Source: Clarkia xantiana subsp. parviflora | Lineage: Eukaryota > Streptophyta > Magnoliopsida > Myrtales > Onagraceae | Assembly (NCBI GenBank): GCA_036873135.1 | Contig: JAPTYO010000005.1 | Location: 13,742,166-13,806,165, forward strand | Direction of reading: 5' to 3' | DNA: 64,000 bases | In this document: positions 52,301 to 62,970 of the stretch, one piece after another | Layout: the number at the start of each line of letters is the position of its first letter | Numbering within the stretch: position 1 is the stretch's first letter | The notes under the pieces: model-generated | The model's input: the letters and a program-made list of their open reading frames with translations, nothing else | Told to the model about the DNA's origin: nothing | The model's database searches: none | Translations under genes and position numbers: made by a program

Positions 52301-54844
52301 TATAAAAGTCATCTTTTTCTTGAAGATCATGAACATCAAATTTTAATAAGAACATCATGAAAATTTCAGCCTTTACAATTATAAAAATCGGAAATTTTAA
52401 ATTCTTAATTTAAAAATTTCGGCCAACCATGTCTAAAATCAGGAACACCAATTTATCAAAATCAAGAATGTCTAACACAGGCTCTAATACCACCGTTGTA
52501 TTACGTGGTGGATTACTATGGATACATAAAACAAGTTACATGTTAGTAATCATAATTACGCAGTGGAAGATGTGCACATACCTTAAACCTATCCGTAGTC
52601 CCAAGGATCTTGCTGAGGGAATTCACGATCCACCGGACGGAACCCGTAGGGATTCTTGTTAGAGAAGCCCTACTTGGTATTAGCTACACATCAAAGCCTC
52701 TGATCGATTCTTGGCAGGGACGGATCTCCGGAGTGTTTTACTCGAAGCAAATTGGCACAACCTAGGTAGCAGGTGGGTTCGGCCGAATATGTGTAGAAGA
52801 GGGGAAGGGTTTTTCTCTTCAAATCATCGCTTATGAAGAATTGTGAATTTACCCCAAATAAAACCCTAACACCCCTTATTTATAGGAGGAGCAAAGTGGA
52901 CAAAAGTCTCCATTTTGCCCCTCGAACAACCATGCATACACATCATGCGTAATCACTCAACATTCAAAATGCATATTTGGCGAATGAATACAAATTTAAA
53001 ACATTTGGGGCTGACTTGCAATTCATGTTATAACAGTCATGTGAACTTCTAGACATGGATCATAATCAAGATAACTCAGCAAAACATGTCTATCCTAGTA
53101 CGCAACTCATTAATTGACAACAGGGCTCGGCCCCCAACATGTAATATCCTGCTAGCTTGACTTCGTCAAGACGCAATTTAACATGCATTCAAATCAATAT
53201 ATAGCAATTGCAATACAACCCACAAAATGATTCAGTCCCATAATCATGCATTTTCCGAGATCCATCCCCATAACCGAACTAGGCATCAGGTTTGCTTAAA
53301 AATTTAAAATAACAAAAGATTTCGTGCTGTATATGTAATTTTAAAGTTAAAAAATACTTGGATTTTTTAAATTTGATCTGACCTAATATTATCAGTTGAC
53401 CCAAACCCGGCCCAGTCTGGTTGACCCGATTCGATTTAATTGAACCGGGTTGGGTTTAACCACCTTTGGTTGAACCAATTGAGAAAATCCCATTTGGGTT
53501 GAACCGATTGAGAAAATCTGGTTCGGTTGACCCGAACCAATTGAACCGGTGGGGACCCTACTAGAACCGAACCGCTTCGGTCCCCATGGGTTTACCAGGT
53601 CGGTTGGCCCGACCCGGTTGTGCAATTGGACCCGGCCCATTAACCCAATAGGGTCCGGCGGAAATATTACTTGTGGGCTAAGTAGGGTTTTCAAATTCAC
53701 CAAAACTTAACTTAGCTACTAAGTAACTATAAATATAATAGATATATTTTTCAAATATCTGCACAAAATATATATATATATAAATTTTCACTGTAACAAT
53801 ATACCCATATATATATATTTAATTGTCAAGATTCTAATTTAGGGATAAAATCTATCGACAATATATTTTCTCAATCTTTAGGAAATAAAATATTACCAAA
53901 TATACCTAAATCCCTAAAATCATGCATATATTATATCGTTAATTAATATCACAATATTTTATTCCTAATTCACCCTAGGCCGGCCGAAACAAATGTTTCT
54001 TGGCGCCGAAGAAAAAAAATTACCATATGTGGTTCGGCCGAAACACAAAAATTAGGGTTGGTGGTCAAATTTCTATATCAATTTTACCTTAATCACAAAT
54101 CCAAAGTTCAGTCAAATTTTGATAAAAAAAAAAATCATGTTTTAGTAAGAACGTCCAATAAGACCAATTTTACTAAAAACGTGAAAATCCAATTTACCAA
54201 AAAATCATGAACACCAATTTTATCAAAAATCATGAACTCCCTACACATGCTCTGATATCACTGTTGGAATTATGGGATAGGTACTACGGATTAAAACACG
54301 TGTACATGCCAGGTAACTAATTACGCAACGTAAAGGGGCACATACCAGTTAATCTTATGCAGCTCAAGAATCGTCACAGAGGGAGTTCTCAACCGGGTCC
54401 TGCAGGAACTCTTATTAAGGAAAAATATGTACGCAATTTTCTCAAAAGAAAAGCCTCTTTCAATTCGGTGACGGGATGGATCTCTGGGGAAATTTTTGGC
54501 ACAATTTAGGCACCTCCTTGTGATGTCTCACTTTCGGTCGAACCCTTGATAACATAGGCAGAGGGATTTCTTATCTATTCAACTAAAACGGAGTGAGTGA
54601 TTAACCCTAAGAAATCCCCTAACACCTCATATTTATAAGAGGAGGTGAGTAAAGCCCACCCTTGGGCTCCCTACAAGTTCGGCCAGCAACACTAATTTGG
54701 GGAGGCCCAATTTGGGCCTCCATTGGTCCATTGGGATTTTGGCCTGACCCGAAATCCCTAATGTGAAAAACCCCAATTAGGTTTAATCTGTTGGGATTAT
54801 ATTAATGAGCTCCATATTATGGCGGCCCACATACATTAAATGCC
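52301..54844 (-). mobile_element. Two partial copia-type pieces (copy B)
   Basis: Equivalent of 15191-17735: PBS and LTR fragment 52496-52924, leader 52925-54261 with the AACCG/GGTTGG cluster at 53396-53626, and LTR 54262-54844. Non-coding. Confidence 0.7.
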
Positions 54845-54850
54845 AGCACA

Positions 54851-55686
54851 ACAAAGGTATTGTTCTCTGTCAAGGTAAATATTCTCTTGAACTTATTTCA
54901 GAGGCTGGTTTGGCAGGTGCTAAGCCTGCTAAGACCCCGTGGAATTTAAGTTACAGTTGACCAATAAGTAAGAAGTATGATGACTCTTTAAAGGTAAATG
55001 AAGATGACCCCGTCCTACGTGATGAGTCTTCATTCAGACACCTGATAGGAAAATTGTTCTATATTACTTTGAACCGACCGGATATTGCCTTTGTTGTTCA
55101 AACCTGGAGTCAGTGTTTGAATAGTCCAAAGAACTCACATCTTGATGCTGCCTTGAGAGTTGTTAGATATTTGAAACATGAACCTTTTAAAAGTATATTG
55201 TTGTCTGCTTTTAGTAAGCCTGTGCTTGTTTCTTATGGGGATTCGGACCGGGGAAATTGCATGGAGACAAGGAGGTCCCTATCAGGTTATTGTGTTTAGA
55301 TGGGGGATTCCTTAATCTCCTGGAAGGTAAAAAAAAAAAGCATGATATTGTATCAAAGTCTTCAGCTGAAGCTAAATATAGGGCTATAGGTCATACTATA
55401 GTTGAGGTTGTGTGGCTAAGTGGACTTTTATGTGAATTGGGGTTTCCTCAGTCTATTCCTTATCTTTTATTTTGTGATAACAAGGCTGCGATTCAGATTG
55501 CAAACAATCCAATATTCTATGAAAGAACAAAGCACATTTAGATAGATTACCATTTTCAAAGAAGAAAATTCTTCATAAAAACAATTCTGACTATGTATGT
55601 CAAAATAGATGAGCAGCTTGCTGGTCTTTTTACGAAGCCATTGGCTTTTAAGGAGCACTTACTTGGTATCCAATTTAGTTATGAAT
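54851..55686 (+). pseudogene. Ty1/copia RT C-terminus and RNase H, decayed (copy B)
   Basis: Same motif series as 17742-18577. Two additional A residues in the run at about 55328-55338 shift the frame. Substitutions include QTLSQ to QTWSQ and PKKSH to PKNSH. Stops after NLSYS, GYCV and TKHI are shared with copy A, so they pre-date the duplication. Confidence 0.88.
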
Positions 55687-55882
55687 AATATTTTCTCTGC
55701 TAATATTGGGGTCGAAGATCCTCCTTAGTTTTTGTTTTGCAGGTCTTTAGCTTAGGGGGGGGGGTAGGTGCAATCTGACTTGCTTCTGGTTGACTGAGCT
55801 GCTTGTGGTGGACTTGCAGTCAGGGGGAGCAGGCCTTTATTCAGGGGGAGCAGCGCTAGGCTTCATGGGATGGATTGGGCTC

Positions 55883-56879
55883 TGTTAGGTTATAAATTCT
55901 AGGTCAACGGGTCGTCAATCTAGAATTTATCTCCCACTAATGAAATGTCGGGTTCAGTGCTCCTAGGACTAGTCGTTCTGATCCATGCCCTTATACTCCC
56001 TTGGGGTAGTCGTTCTGATATATGTCCTTCTCTTCTCTCCTTCTGACCTCCTTTCCTTCTCTCCTTCTGACCTCCTGAGGCTTGTACTTCTTACCCCTGG
56101 GACTTGTCCTACTGCTCTATGCTCTTCTACTTCCTTGGTTCTCTTCTCCTTGCCACCCTGCAAGAGGGGCAATACCAGGCACAGAGGGGGGGGGGGGGGG
56201 GGGGTGGTGCCTGATGAACCCTCTCCGATGCCTAAGTCAGTACGGTTTTAGAGAGATAAAGCTATAGAGATGTCAGAGCAAAATTGTGCAACTTGCCAAG
56301 ATCCCCCAATGAGTTGTGAAGGTGGGGTATTTATAGGCAACGGTGTCATTAAGGTGGCTTAATGACATCGTTAACCTTTAAACACAATTAATTAACCTTT
56401 AAGCACATAATTAAGACCTTAGGATTCGGAGAAGGTTGGCGGAGTGGACCGAGTGTGGGAGTCCGAAAATGGTGCCGGGGCCCTTGGGGGGAGGAGAAAT
56501 CCGACCCCTAAGGGTAGGGGTTGGGTGAGGGCACCCAACCCCTCCTAGGGAGGATGGGGTTGGCCAACCCCATCCCTCCTAGGAGAGATCGGGTTGGCCG
56601 ACCCGATCTCTCCTAGGAGAGATCGGGTTGGTCCACCCGATCTCCCCTAGGGGAGATCGGGTTGGTTGACCCGATCTCCCCTAGGGGAGGTCGGGTGTGG
56701 CCACCCAACCTCACCTAGGTGAGTTTGCCTTGGCCGGACGAGCGCTTCGGCCTCGTCCGAGCCGTTGATGTTCTCGCGAAGTGTCCGGGTTGAAGTTTCG
56801 ATTTACAATCATTAACGGGATGATAAAAATACAACGGTTCGGAAGTCAACGGGTTCAAATTGGGCGTATATCCATCACA
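55883..56879 (-). repeat. 3' LTR of the minus-strand gypsy element
   Basis: 997 bp; on the minus strand TGTGATGGATATACG to TATAACCTAACA. The minus strand has a CCTATAAATACCCC promoter box (56325-56338) followed by a transcribed part with GACTTAGGCATCGGAG, a motif seen in many Tat-type LTRs. Contains a G19 homopolymer (56186-56204) and a phased palindrome array (56544-56719). The left edge abuts copy B of the duplication. Confidence 0.75.
56544..56719. repeat. 34-bp phased palindrome array in LTR
   Basis: Six CCTAGG centres lie exactly 34 bp apart (56544, 56578, 56612, 56646, 56680, 56714). Between each pair is a second palindrome of the type GGGTTGGCCGACCC, so the stretch alternates two dyads every 17 bp. 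The arms vary (CTCCTAGGAG, CCCCTAGGGG, CACCTAGGTG) in a compensating way: both sides of each dyad change together. Confidence 0.93.
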
Positions 56880-56892
56880 TGCCCCCGAGTCA
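56880..56892 (-). other. Polypurine tract
   Basis: On the minus strand GACTCGGGGGCA directly precedes the LTR start TGTGATGG. This is the expected plus-strand primer position and sets the right limit of the LTR. Confidence 0.7.
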
Positions 56893-58396
56893 ACCAATGG
56901 CCTAACCCTTGATTGACTCTATTTTAGGATGGTATGACACGCGCAATTTGAAACCGGGGTTTTACCTTCTTGTCTGGATGCTTGCTTACCCATGGATGCG
57001 TGTCTCTGACTCTGCCCCCTGCCTTATGAGATAGAGGAGTTGTAAACGTTAGAGTAGCGCGGACGTGTGCCTAAGCACGCGTCCGTCTGAGGTGGGAGTA
57101 ATAAATCTATCTTTGCCATAGGCATATACTCAAAAAATACATGCTTGCATAGGAATGCAATACTGATACATCTAAGTGATTCATGCTTCAATTTCATGCC
57201 GTGATTTGCCTAAGTGGAGAAAAAATTAATTTTGGCCCAAAATTTTTTCTAAGTAAGGGATACTAGAAAATTTGCCTATAGGATGTTAACTAGGAGTGAA
57301 CATGGACATATCATGAACATGAGGATGTGTACTAGCATACATGCAAGTAGGAACATAAGGATGGGAGTGAGTAGAGACATGCTGCGATTGTAGTCATGAA
57401 TGTATGCATGAATATATGGCGGCCATGTGCATGGACGTCTAAATGTTTGAACACACGGGAGTGTGTATGTGGGCATGCATATGAGTGCAAGCATGAACAT
57501 GTATGTATGTATGGATGGGTTGTGAGTATAAGCATGAGTGATGACATTGATGTACCTGTAGATGTTAATCATGAATATGAGCATAAGTGCAAAGATGAGA
57601 GCATAGACTTCTCCTTTACTTGAGGGTGGGAACTCTGCCACTCAATGGGACACAACGTTCCGCCTCCCTCGTACTAGCGTGAGCATTTTCCATTAATCTC
57701 GTCCTTCGGCATGTGTAACATTTTTCCTTCATTCGTTGGAGCGTGTGTATAGCTCTTGACCTTTACCCTGCAATTTGTTCCCCATAAAAGTGAGGGTGAA
57801 AAAGCTTACAAGCTTTCTTCTTACCGCCGCGAGCGAAGGGGTCTATTGACATGTGTTAAGGGTTGACCCTTCCTTCGGATGTGCTGGAGCGTTGCTCCAT
57901 TTGGGGAAACTAAAAGTTCACCCTCTTCCCTTGGTGTTAAGGTTGCCTCCGTAGTAGGCGTATCTCGCCCCTCCATGAGTAAGGGTCGATCTTTGCGTTG
58001 GTTGCTCGTATAGATGACTCACTTTTGGGAAGCTTTCTTCTTCAGACAGGGAGACCTTGAAGATCGTTTTCCAAGGTAGTCAGACCAAATCTGACCGTCC
58101 TGTGTCTTGGGTGTCCGAGGTGTCGTATGAGGCAGGGACTCGTATGACCCCTTGTAGGTTGATTTCATGGAGAAACATACAAGGTGTAGGCAGAGCGTTC
58201 CGAACGTACTGTTGAATCAGATGAGAGGGAAGAACCCTCTAGTTCTGCTTATCAGGCCAAGAAATTTTCTAAGTCAGGGGTGGCTGCTAATGCTTCCAGT
58301 ATGTTCTTTTTCCCTTCTTTTTTCTTTGTGATATACTTATGATTGTTCTCATGCTGCTTCCTTCTTGTTGTTAGAGCGTTCTTCCCTGGTTACCGA
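56893..58396. other. Non-coding internal region of the gypsy element
   Basis: No domain found on either strand. 57270-57610 is a low-complexity, strand-asymmetric stretch of loosely repeated ATGNATG/GCATGAACATG words, giving spurious frames. 58180-58290 translates on the plus strand into an acidic, Ser-rich segment (ERTVESDEREEPSSSAYQ) that may belong to the antisense frame described next. Confidence 0.5.
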
Positions 58397-58807
58397 ATGG
58401 TTCTTGTGGTGGGTGAGAGTTCAAGTCAACCTAAATCCAAGGCGCGGAAACCTGACTCTGAGGTCGGGCCCTCGGCTGCCAAGGAGAAGGAAACCGCGAG
58501 AGGCTCTCCTTCAAGTGCCCCCTTGCTGACTCCCTCCCATGATAAGGAGGTAGTGGTTGAAGAGGCACCCTCTTTGCTTGACAAAAGGAAACAACCTGTG
58601 GCTGGCGATGGGGTGATCATAGGTCTTGATGTCTCTTCTCTATCCCCTGCCCCCCAGCCGAGGGGCCGAGTCTCAAGTTTATTTCATCTTCATGTAGATT
58701 TGACGACTTTTGAAAGTGTTTTTGTCTTTCCTATGGGTTATGTTATTAACCCCTGCGTTGAAGATTTTTCTTTTGGTGATGGGTGTGATCATATCATCTT
58801 ACATTGA
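58397..58807 (+). CDS. Candidate antisense ORF in gypsy 3' region
   Basis: A 136-residue plus-strand frame, antisense to the element, starting at ATG 58397 (MVLVVGESSSQPKS). The N-terminal half is Ser/Lys/Pro-rich and looks disordered (KARKPDSEVGPSAAKEKETA); the C-terminal half is more structured in composition (VDLTTFESVFVFPMGYVINP). I do not recognise a family. The base composition differs from surrounding non-coding DNA, and a plausible intron (GTATGTTC...GTTGTTAG, 58298-58376) lies just upstream. Antisense genes between pol and the 3' LTR are known in some Tat-lineage elements such as maize Grande. Chance frame is the alternative. Confidence 0.35.
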   Translation: MVLVVGESSSQPKSKARKPDSEVGPSAAKEKETARGSPSSAPLLTPSHDKEVVVEEAPSLLDKRKQPVAGDGVIIGLDVSSLSPAPQPRGRVSSLFHLHVDLTTFESVFVFPMGYVINPCVEDFSFGDGCDHIILH

Positions 58808-59200
58808 GGTTCCCCTCTCTTGCCATGGCTCTGATTAAGATAGAAAATTCTTGCTTTGGAGTTTGGTGGAGACTGCTCTTGAGTTAGCCTCTACTAGTAT
58901 CGTAGTTGTGATCGTTGTGGGGATCGTTTTGTTATATGCCCTCAATAGTGCTTGTCGTGATTCTTTGCTTCATGGTTGATTTCGTGGGATATGGAGGTTG
59001 TCTTCATAATGAGGACGTCTCCTTCCTGGTGTCACCCAGTGGGTTGAAATATAAGTGCCTACCTTTGATGAGCGTACGAAGGGTGTTGTTTTTCCTTTTT
59101 CTTGAACCTCCTCCTAAGGCTAGGCGTAGCCTTTTGATGTTCGTGGTCGGGATGGTGTCTTTACAATGCATGTCTTTGACAGATGTTTTATGGTGTGCTG
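58808..59200. other. Non-coding internal region
   Basis: Open frames occur on both strands (58915-59247 plus; 59004-59468 minus) but overlap each other and the 27-bp repeat array and show no known motif. I see no supported gene. Confidence 0.4.
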
Positions 59201-59442
59201 CCATGATAATCACTTCGGGGTATGTGGGCGTGATAGCCACTTCGTAATGTGTCGGAGTGATAGCCCTTCTGTAGTGTGTGGACATGATAGCCACTTCAGG
59301 GTATGTGGACATGATAGCCACTTCAAGGTATGTGGACATGATAGCCACTTCAAGATATGTGGACATGATAGCCACTTCAGGGTATGTGGACATGATAGCC
59401 ACTTCAGGGTATGTGGACATGATAGCCACATCACGATGTATG
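59201..59442. repeat. 27-bp tandem repeat, nine units
   Basis: Units begin near 59201, 59228, 59254, 59281, 59308, 59335, 59362, 59389 and 59416, consensus GACATGATAGCCACTTCAGG plus GTATGTG. Left units are more diverged than the central ones. As 27 is a multiple of 3, all frames stay open and produce 9-residue repeats (VAIMSTYPE on the minus strand), which explains the long frames here. Confidence 0.93.
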
Positions 59443-60079
59443 GAGTTGTGCTTTAGTATTCCTTTCACATTGGAGAGTCTTCATTGCTATAGTTGCCTTT
59501 TGTGTAGGCTATGATTGTTGGGTTAGGTCCCGATGTCTCGTCTTGTCGGATGTTGTATCCTTTATGCTCTTTAGATGTCTCCTTCATGAGTTGTGCTTGA
59601 CGATGTTCAAGTCTGATACGACCATAGGTCAAGCAAGGGTGACGTGTAAGACAATAACATTTATCGAAGGTTGCTTTGTGCGACCTGTAAGGAAATTCTT
59701 CTTCTTGATGGGTCGAGTTTACTTTGGGAGCCTTGAACTTTGGATTTCACGTCTTTGCTATCCTTCTTGGTGTGGTTGGGTTCCTTTGAGATACTTCTCT
59801 TGACTTGTGATATGGATGGTAGGATAGCTCGTTACTTTTCATGATAACCTCTTGTGCTTCTGTATATGATCCTTTGGTCATGGACTTGTCCCTTGTATAT
59901 GCTTTCCTTTCCTTATCTTTCTTTTGTGTTTTCCTTCATGCCGTACCTGCCATCTCATCAAGAAAAAACATTATGTGTTCTTTATACAACCTTACTTTAA
60001 GATTATTTTCTCATGGGATCCTTCTGAGCATGGTGTGATGATCTCTTCTGATACCCCTTACACGGTATACGTTGTACTG
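59443..60079. other. Non-coding internal region between two repeat arrays
   Basis: T-rich on the plus strand. Short frames (59543-59803, 59841-60038, 59924-60205) have no recognisable domain. Nothing else seen. Confidence 0.4.
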
Positions 60080-60870
60080 TTAGACCAAAGATACGCTCTT
60101 GGTGGGCGTCGAAAACTGTTCACGAGACAGGCTCTCGGATGGCACTTAACGTTTCACAGGATAGGCTCCCGGAGGGCTCAGGTTAGTCCAAAGATACGTT
60201 CCTGATTGGCGTCGAAATCTGTTCACGAGACAGGCTCTCGGACGGCACTTAACGTTTCACAGGATAGGCTCCCGGAGGGCTCAGGTTAGACCAAAGATAC
60301 GCTCCTGGTGGGCGTCGAACTGGTAGTTTGAAATCTACCTCAAGATACGCTCTTGGGGGCGTCGAACTGGTAGTGTTTTTTCTACCTCAAGATACGCTCT
60401 TGGGGGCGTCGAATCTGGTAGGTTGCAAATCTACCTCAAGATACGCTCCTGGGGGCGTCGAATTCGTAGTTTTTGGAAACCACTCTCAAGATACGCTCTT
60501 GGTGCGTCGAAGTTCGTAGTGTAATAACTACTCTCAAGATACGCTCTTGGGGGCGTCGAAGGTCGTAGTATGAACACTACTCTCAAGATACGCTCTTGGT
60601 GCGTCGAAGGTCGTAGTGTAATAACTACTCTCAAGATACGCTCTTGGGGGCGTCGAAGGTCGTAGTATGAACACTACTCTCAAGATACGCTCTTGGGGCG
60701 TCGAATGTCGTAGTATGAAAACTACTCTCAAGATACGCTCTTGGGGGCGTCGAAAACTGTTCGCAGGATAGGCTCCCGGAGGGCACAGGGTTCGTAGTTT
60801 TAGAACTACTCTCAAGATACGCTCTTGGGGCGTCGAATGTGTTCGCGGGATTGGCTCCCGGAGGGCTCAT
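60080..60870. repeat. Hairpin minisatellite, 13 units
   Basis: Thirteen copies of a core CAAGATACGCTCTTGG-GGCGTCGAA separated by variable segments. Core units from 60341 to 60729 recur every 48-50 bp; the outer ones are 81-103 bp because they include an extra GGATAGGCTCCCGGAGGGC block. The core contains the dyad CAAGA...TCTTG, and most variable segments are themselves dyads (GTAGTATGAACACTAC, GGTAGTTTGAAATCTACC). Located in the 3' region of the gypsy element; not coding. Confidence 0.92.
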
Positions 60871-62970
60871 AATGTTACCTTATCTTGTGTCCTTTCTCAT
60901 GTAGGGTGCGTCTTTGGTATGCTTTTCGAGTCTTTACTTGACTTTTCCTTCTATGATATTGCATGCTACCACACTTTTCCTTCAATGTGGGAGATCACCT
61001 CTCGAGGGCGATGTTTGTGTGTTGCCAACTTAGGACGAGTTCGTATAGGGAGTTGATGATGTTTTCCTCTTATGTGACCCCTTCTGGGAAAGGTGGTATT
61101 GCATGTTATTGTGATCTTCTGCCTCTAATCTCTTCTTTTACACTTAGGTGGACTACCAAGCACTTATTCGTTTGGTGCCCCCCAAGTTGCTTGGTGGTTA
61201 TACCGCCTTTCACACTTGGCCGTTGAAGGCCCCTCGTTCACTTTCTTGGTTGGGTGCCCCTTATGCTCGGGGCTCCCTTGTCTGCTTGTTTGAATGTGAT
61301 GAGTGTCCCTTGTAGGATTTACTCTTTCTCATGCTTGCTTGTTTCAGTCATAGGCATGGTTTGGATAATGCATTTGTCGGATGTATCTTTAGGGATTGGG
61401 TGGAGAGCTTTTGCTTTGGGTGGGTGGGGGTGATTTTCATTCTCTTGATAACCAGGATGCGGCAGTTTCTGTATCCTAGGGGTGTTTGTAATTTTTTCCC
61501 CCTTTTCCTTGTGATTTAGGTTGAAGAGCTCTCTCATAGAATGGTGTATTGAGTTGTTAATCTCGTAGGTGTGTTTCAGACTAGTCAATCTGATCCATGC
61601 TCTTTGCTCGTGCATGGGGGTGTGGGGGTCTGACCGGGCTGTATCTTCTTGGAGTGTTGTGGCACTTAGAGTGCCTTGCCTTTTCCTTCACATTGGAGTA
61701 TTCTTCAATGCTTTTAGGGAGTGTCACATTGGTCATGCTCCTCCCACCTTGAATCTTGATTATAGACCTCCTTTGAATTAGGACTTGAACCTAAAAATGA
61801 TGTTTTCCTTTAGGTTTGCAAGTGATGCTCCATGATTTTCTATGGGTTTGTCCCCGTATTGGCTATTCCTTGCTGGATAGCTTCATTAGAGGCTGCATTT
61901 GTGTTGCGTACGTATACGTGTTTGAGGTGTGTTGAGCTGACAAGTCCCTCCTTTTTTGTTTTGTCATAACCTTCATTCATCATGTATTCGGCGTATGGCC
62001 TTAAAGGCGGGATATTTTTCTAGTGCCCCTTTTATCGTGGTTCTCCTCTTGATGGGATGCCAGAGTCAAATGTCTTATCATTTGCAGACAAGGTGGTTGA
62101 TCGGGATGTGCGTCTAGTGTGAGGGTCGATCTTGAAACCTTACTCCCCAAGCTTTTGAGCTCTTCTTTGGTTGATCTTGTAGAACTATTATCCTGCCCTA
62201 AGGCTCTTGATAGGAGATGTATCTCATTTTCACACTCTAGTTGTTGCACTATCTCTTTTGCTAATCTTGCATCTTTAGAGTTTCTCTCTTGGTGCATGAC
62301 TTCAATGACAGGATTTTCTACCGATGTTTATTCTATTAGGACTTGTATCCTTGGTTGCCTTCCTTTCTTGTGAGATAGCGAAGGAGTGTTTGTGAACACT
62401 CCAATGTGTCGTACTTGGTAGAGGTATGCGCCTGATCTTTATGGCGCTGTCTTGAATCTTCGTGTACCTATCTCTGATGAACATGTTATTCATTACATAT
62501 ATAGTACGGAGTCCAAGGATCTCCGGGATAGGATCGTAGTTTGAGAACAGAGACATAGTCATCTATTAGATAACCTCTTTATCTACGGAGTTTATTTTTG
62601 AAAAATAGATGCAAGGATACTTGTAAGGATACTTGTTCCATCCTTACTCCTGGTTCATTTGCAGTGCCGTGTCCTTAATGGGTGTGTTGATGTTCCTCTA
62701 TAGGATGTTGGGAGTGCTCAACTTATTTTTGTAAGTGAGCCTTCCATCTTGTGATCTTTCCCAGAAACTTGACCTTATAGGTGCCCTTTGAGATTGAGAA
62801 ATCTGTTTCTTGTGCATCTCTTGATTGGCGACGGCCTTTTACGGATTCTTCTAGTGGTCCACCTGTGTACATATATACCACGGAGCCTGAAGGCGTCCGG
62901 TATGTTCTTTCTTGGAAAACATGTTGATATCAAGTATCAAAATATACCCCTTTTAGGGAGTTGACTTGTT
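60871..62970. other. Internal region of gypsy element, no recognised gene
   Basis: Minus-strand frames at 61319-61615, 62001-62297 and 62302-62562 lie in the element's sense direction. The pair near 62001-62562 has charged, coiled-coil-like composition (KEIVQQLECENEIHLLSR) but no known motif and is broken by stops. Reported as unresolved internal sequence. Confidence 0.4.

Noticed and set aside
57276..57641. Minus-strand 121-residue frame with membrane-like composition
   Set aside because: Low-complexity ATG/CAT word region yields Ile/Met/Leu/His-rich translations on this strand; no start context or homology seen.
60080..60870. CRISPR-like appearance: conserved repeats separated by variable segments
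   Set aside because: Plant genomic context, variable segments are themselves palindromic and related to each other, spacing is uneven and there are no cas genes. It is a minisatellite.
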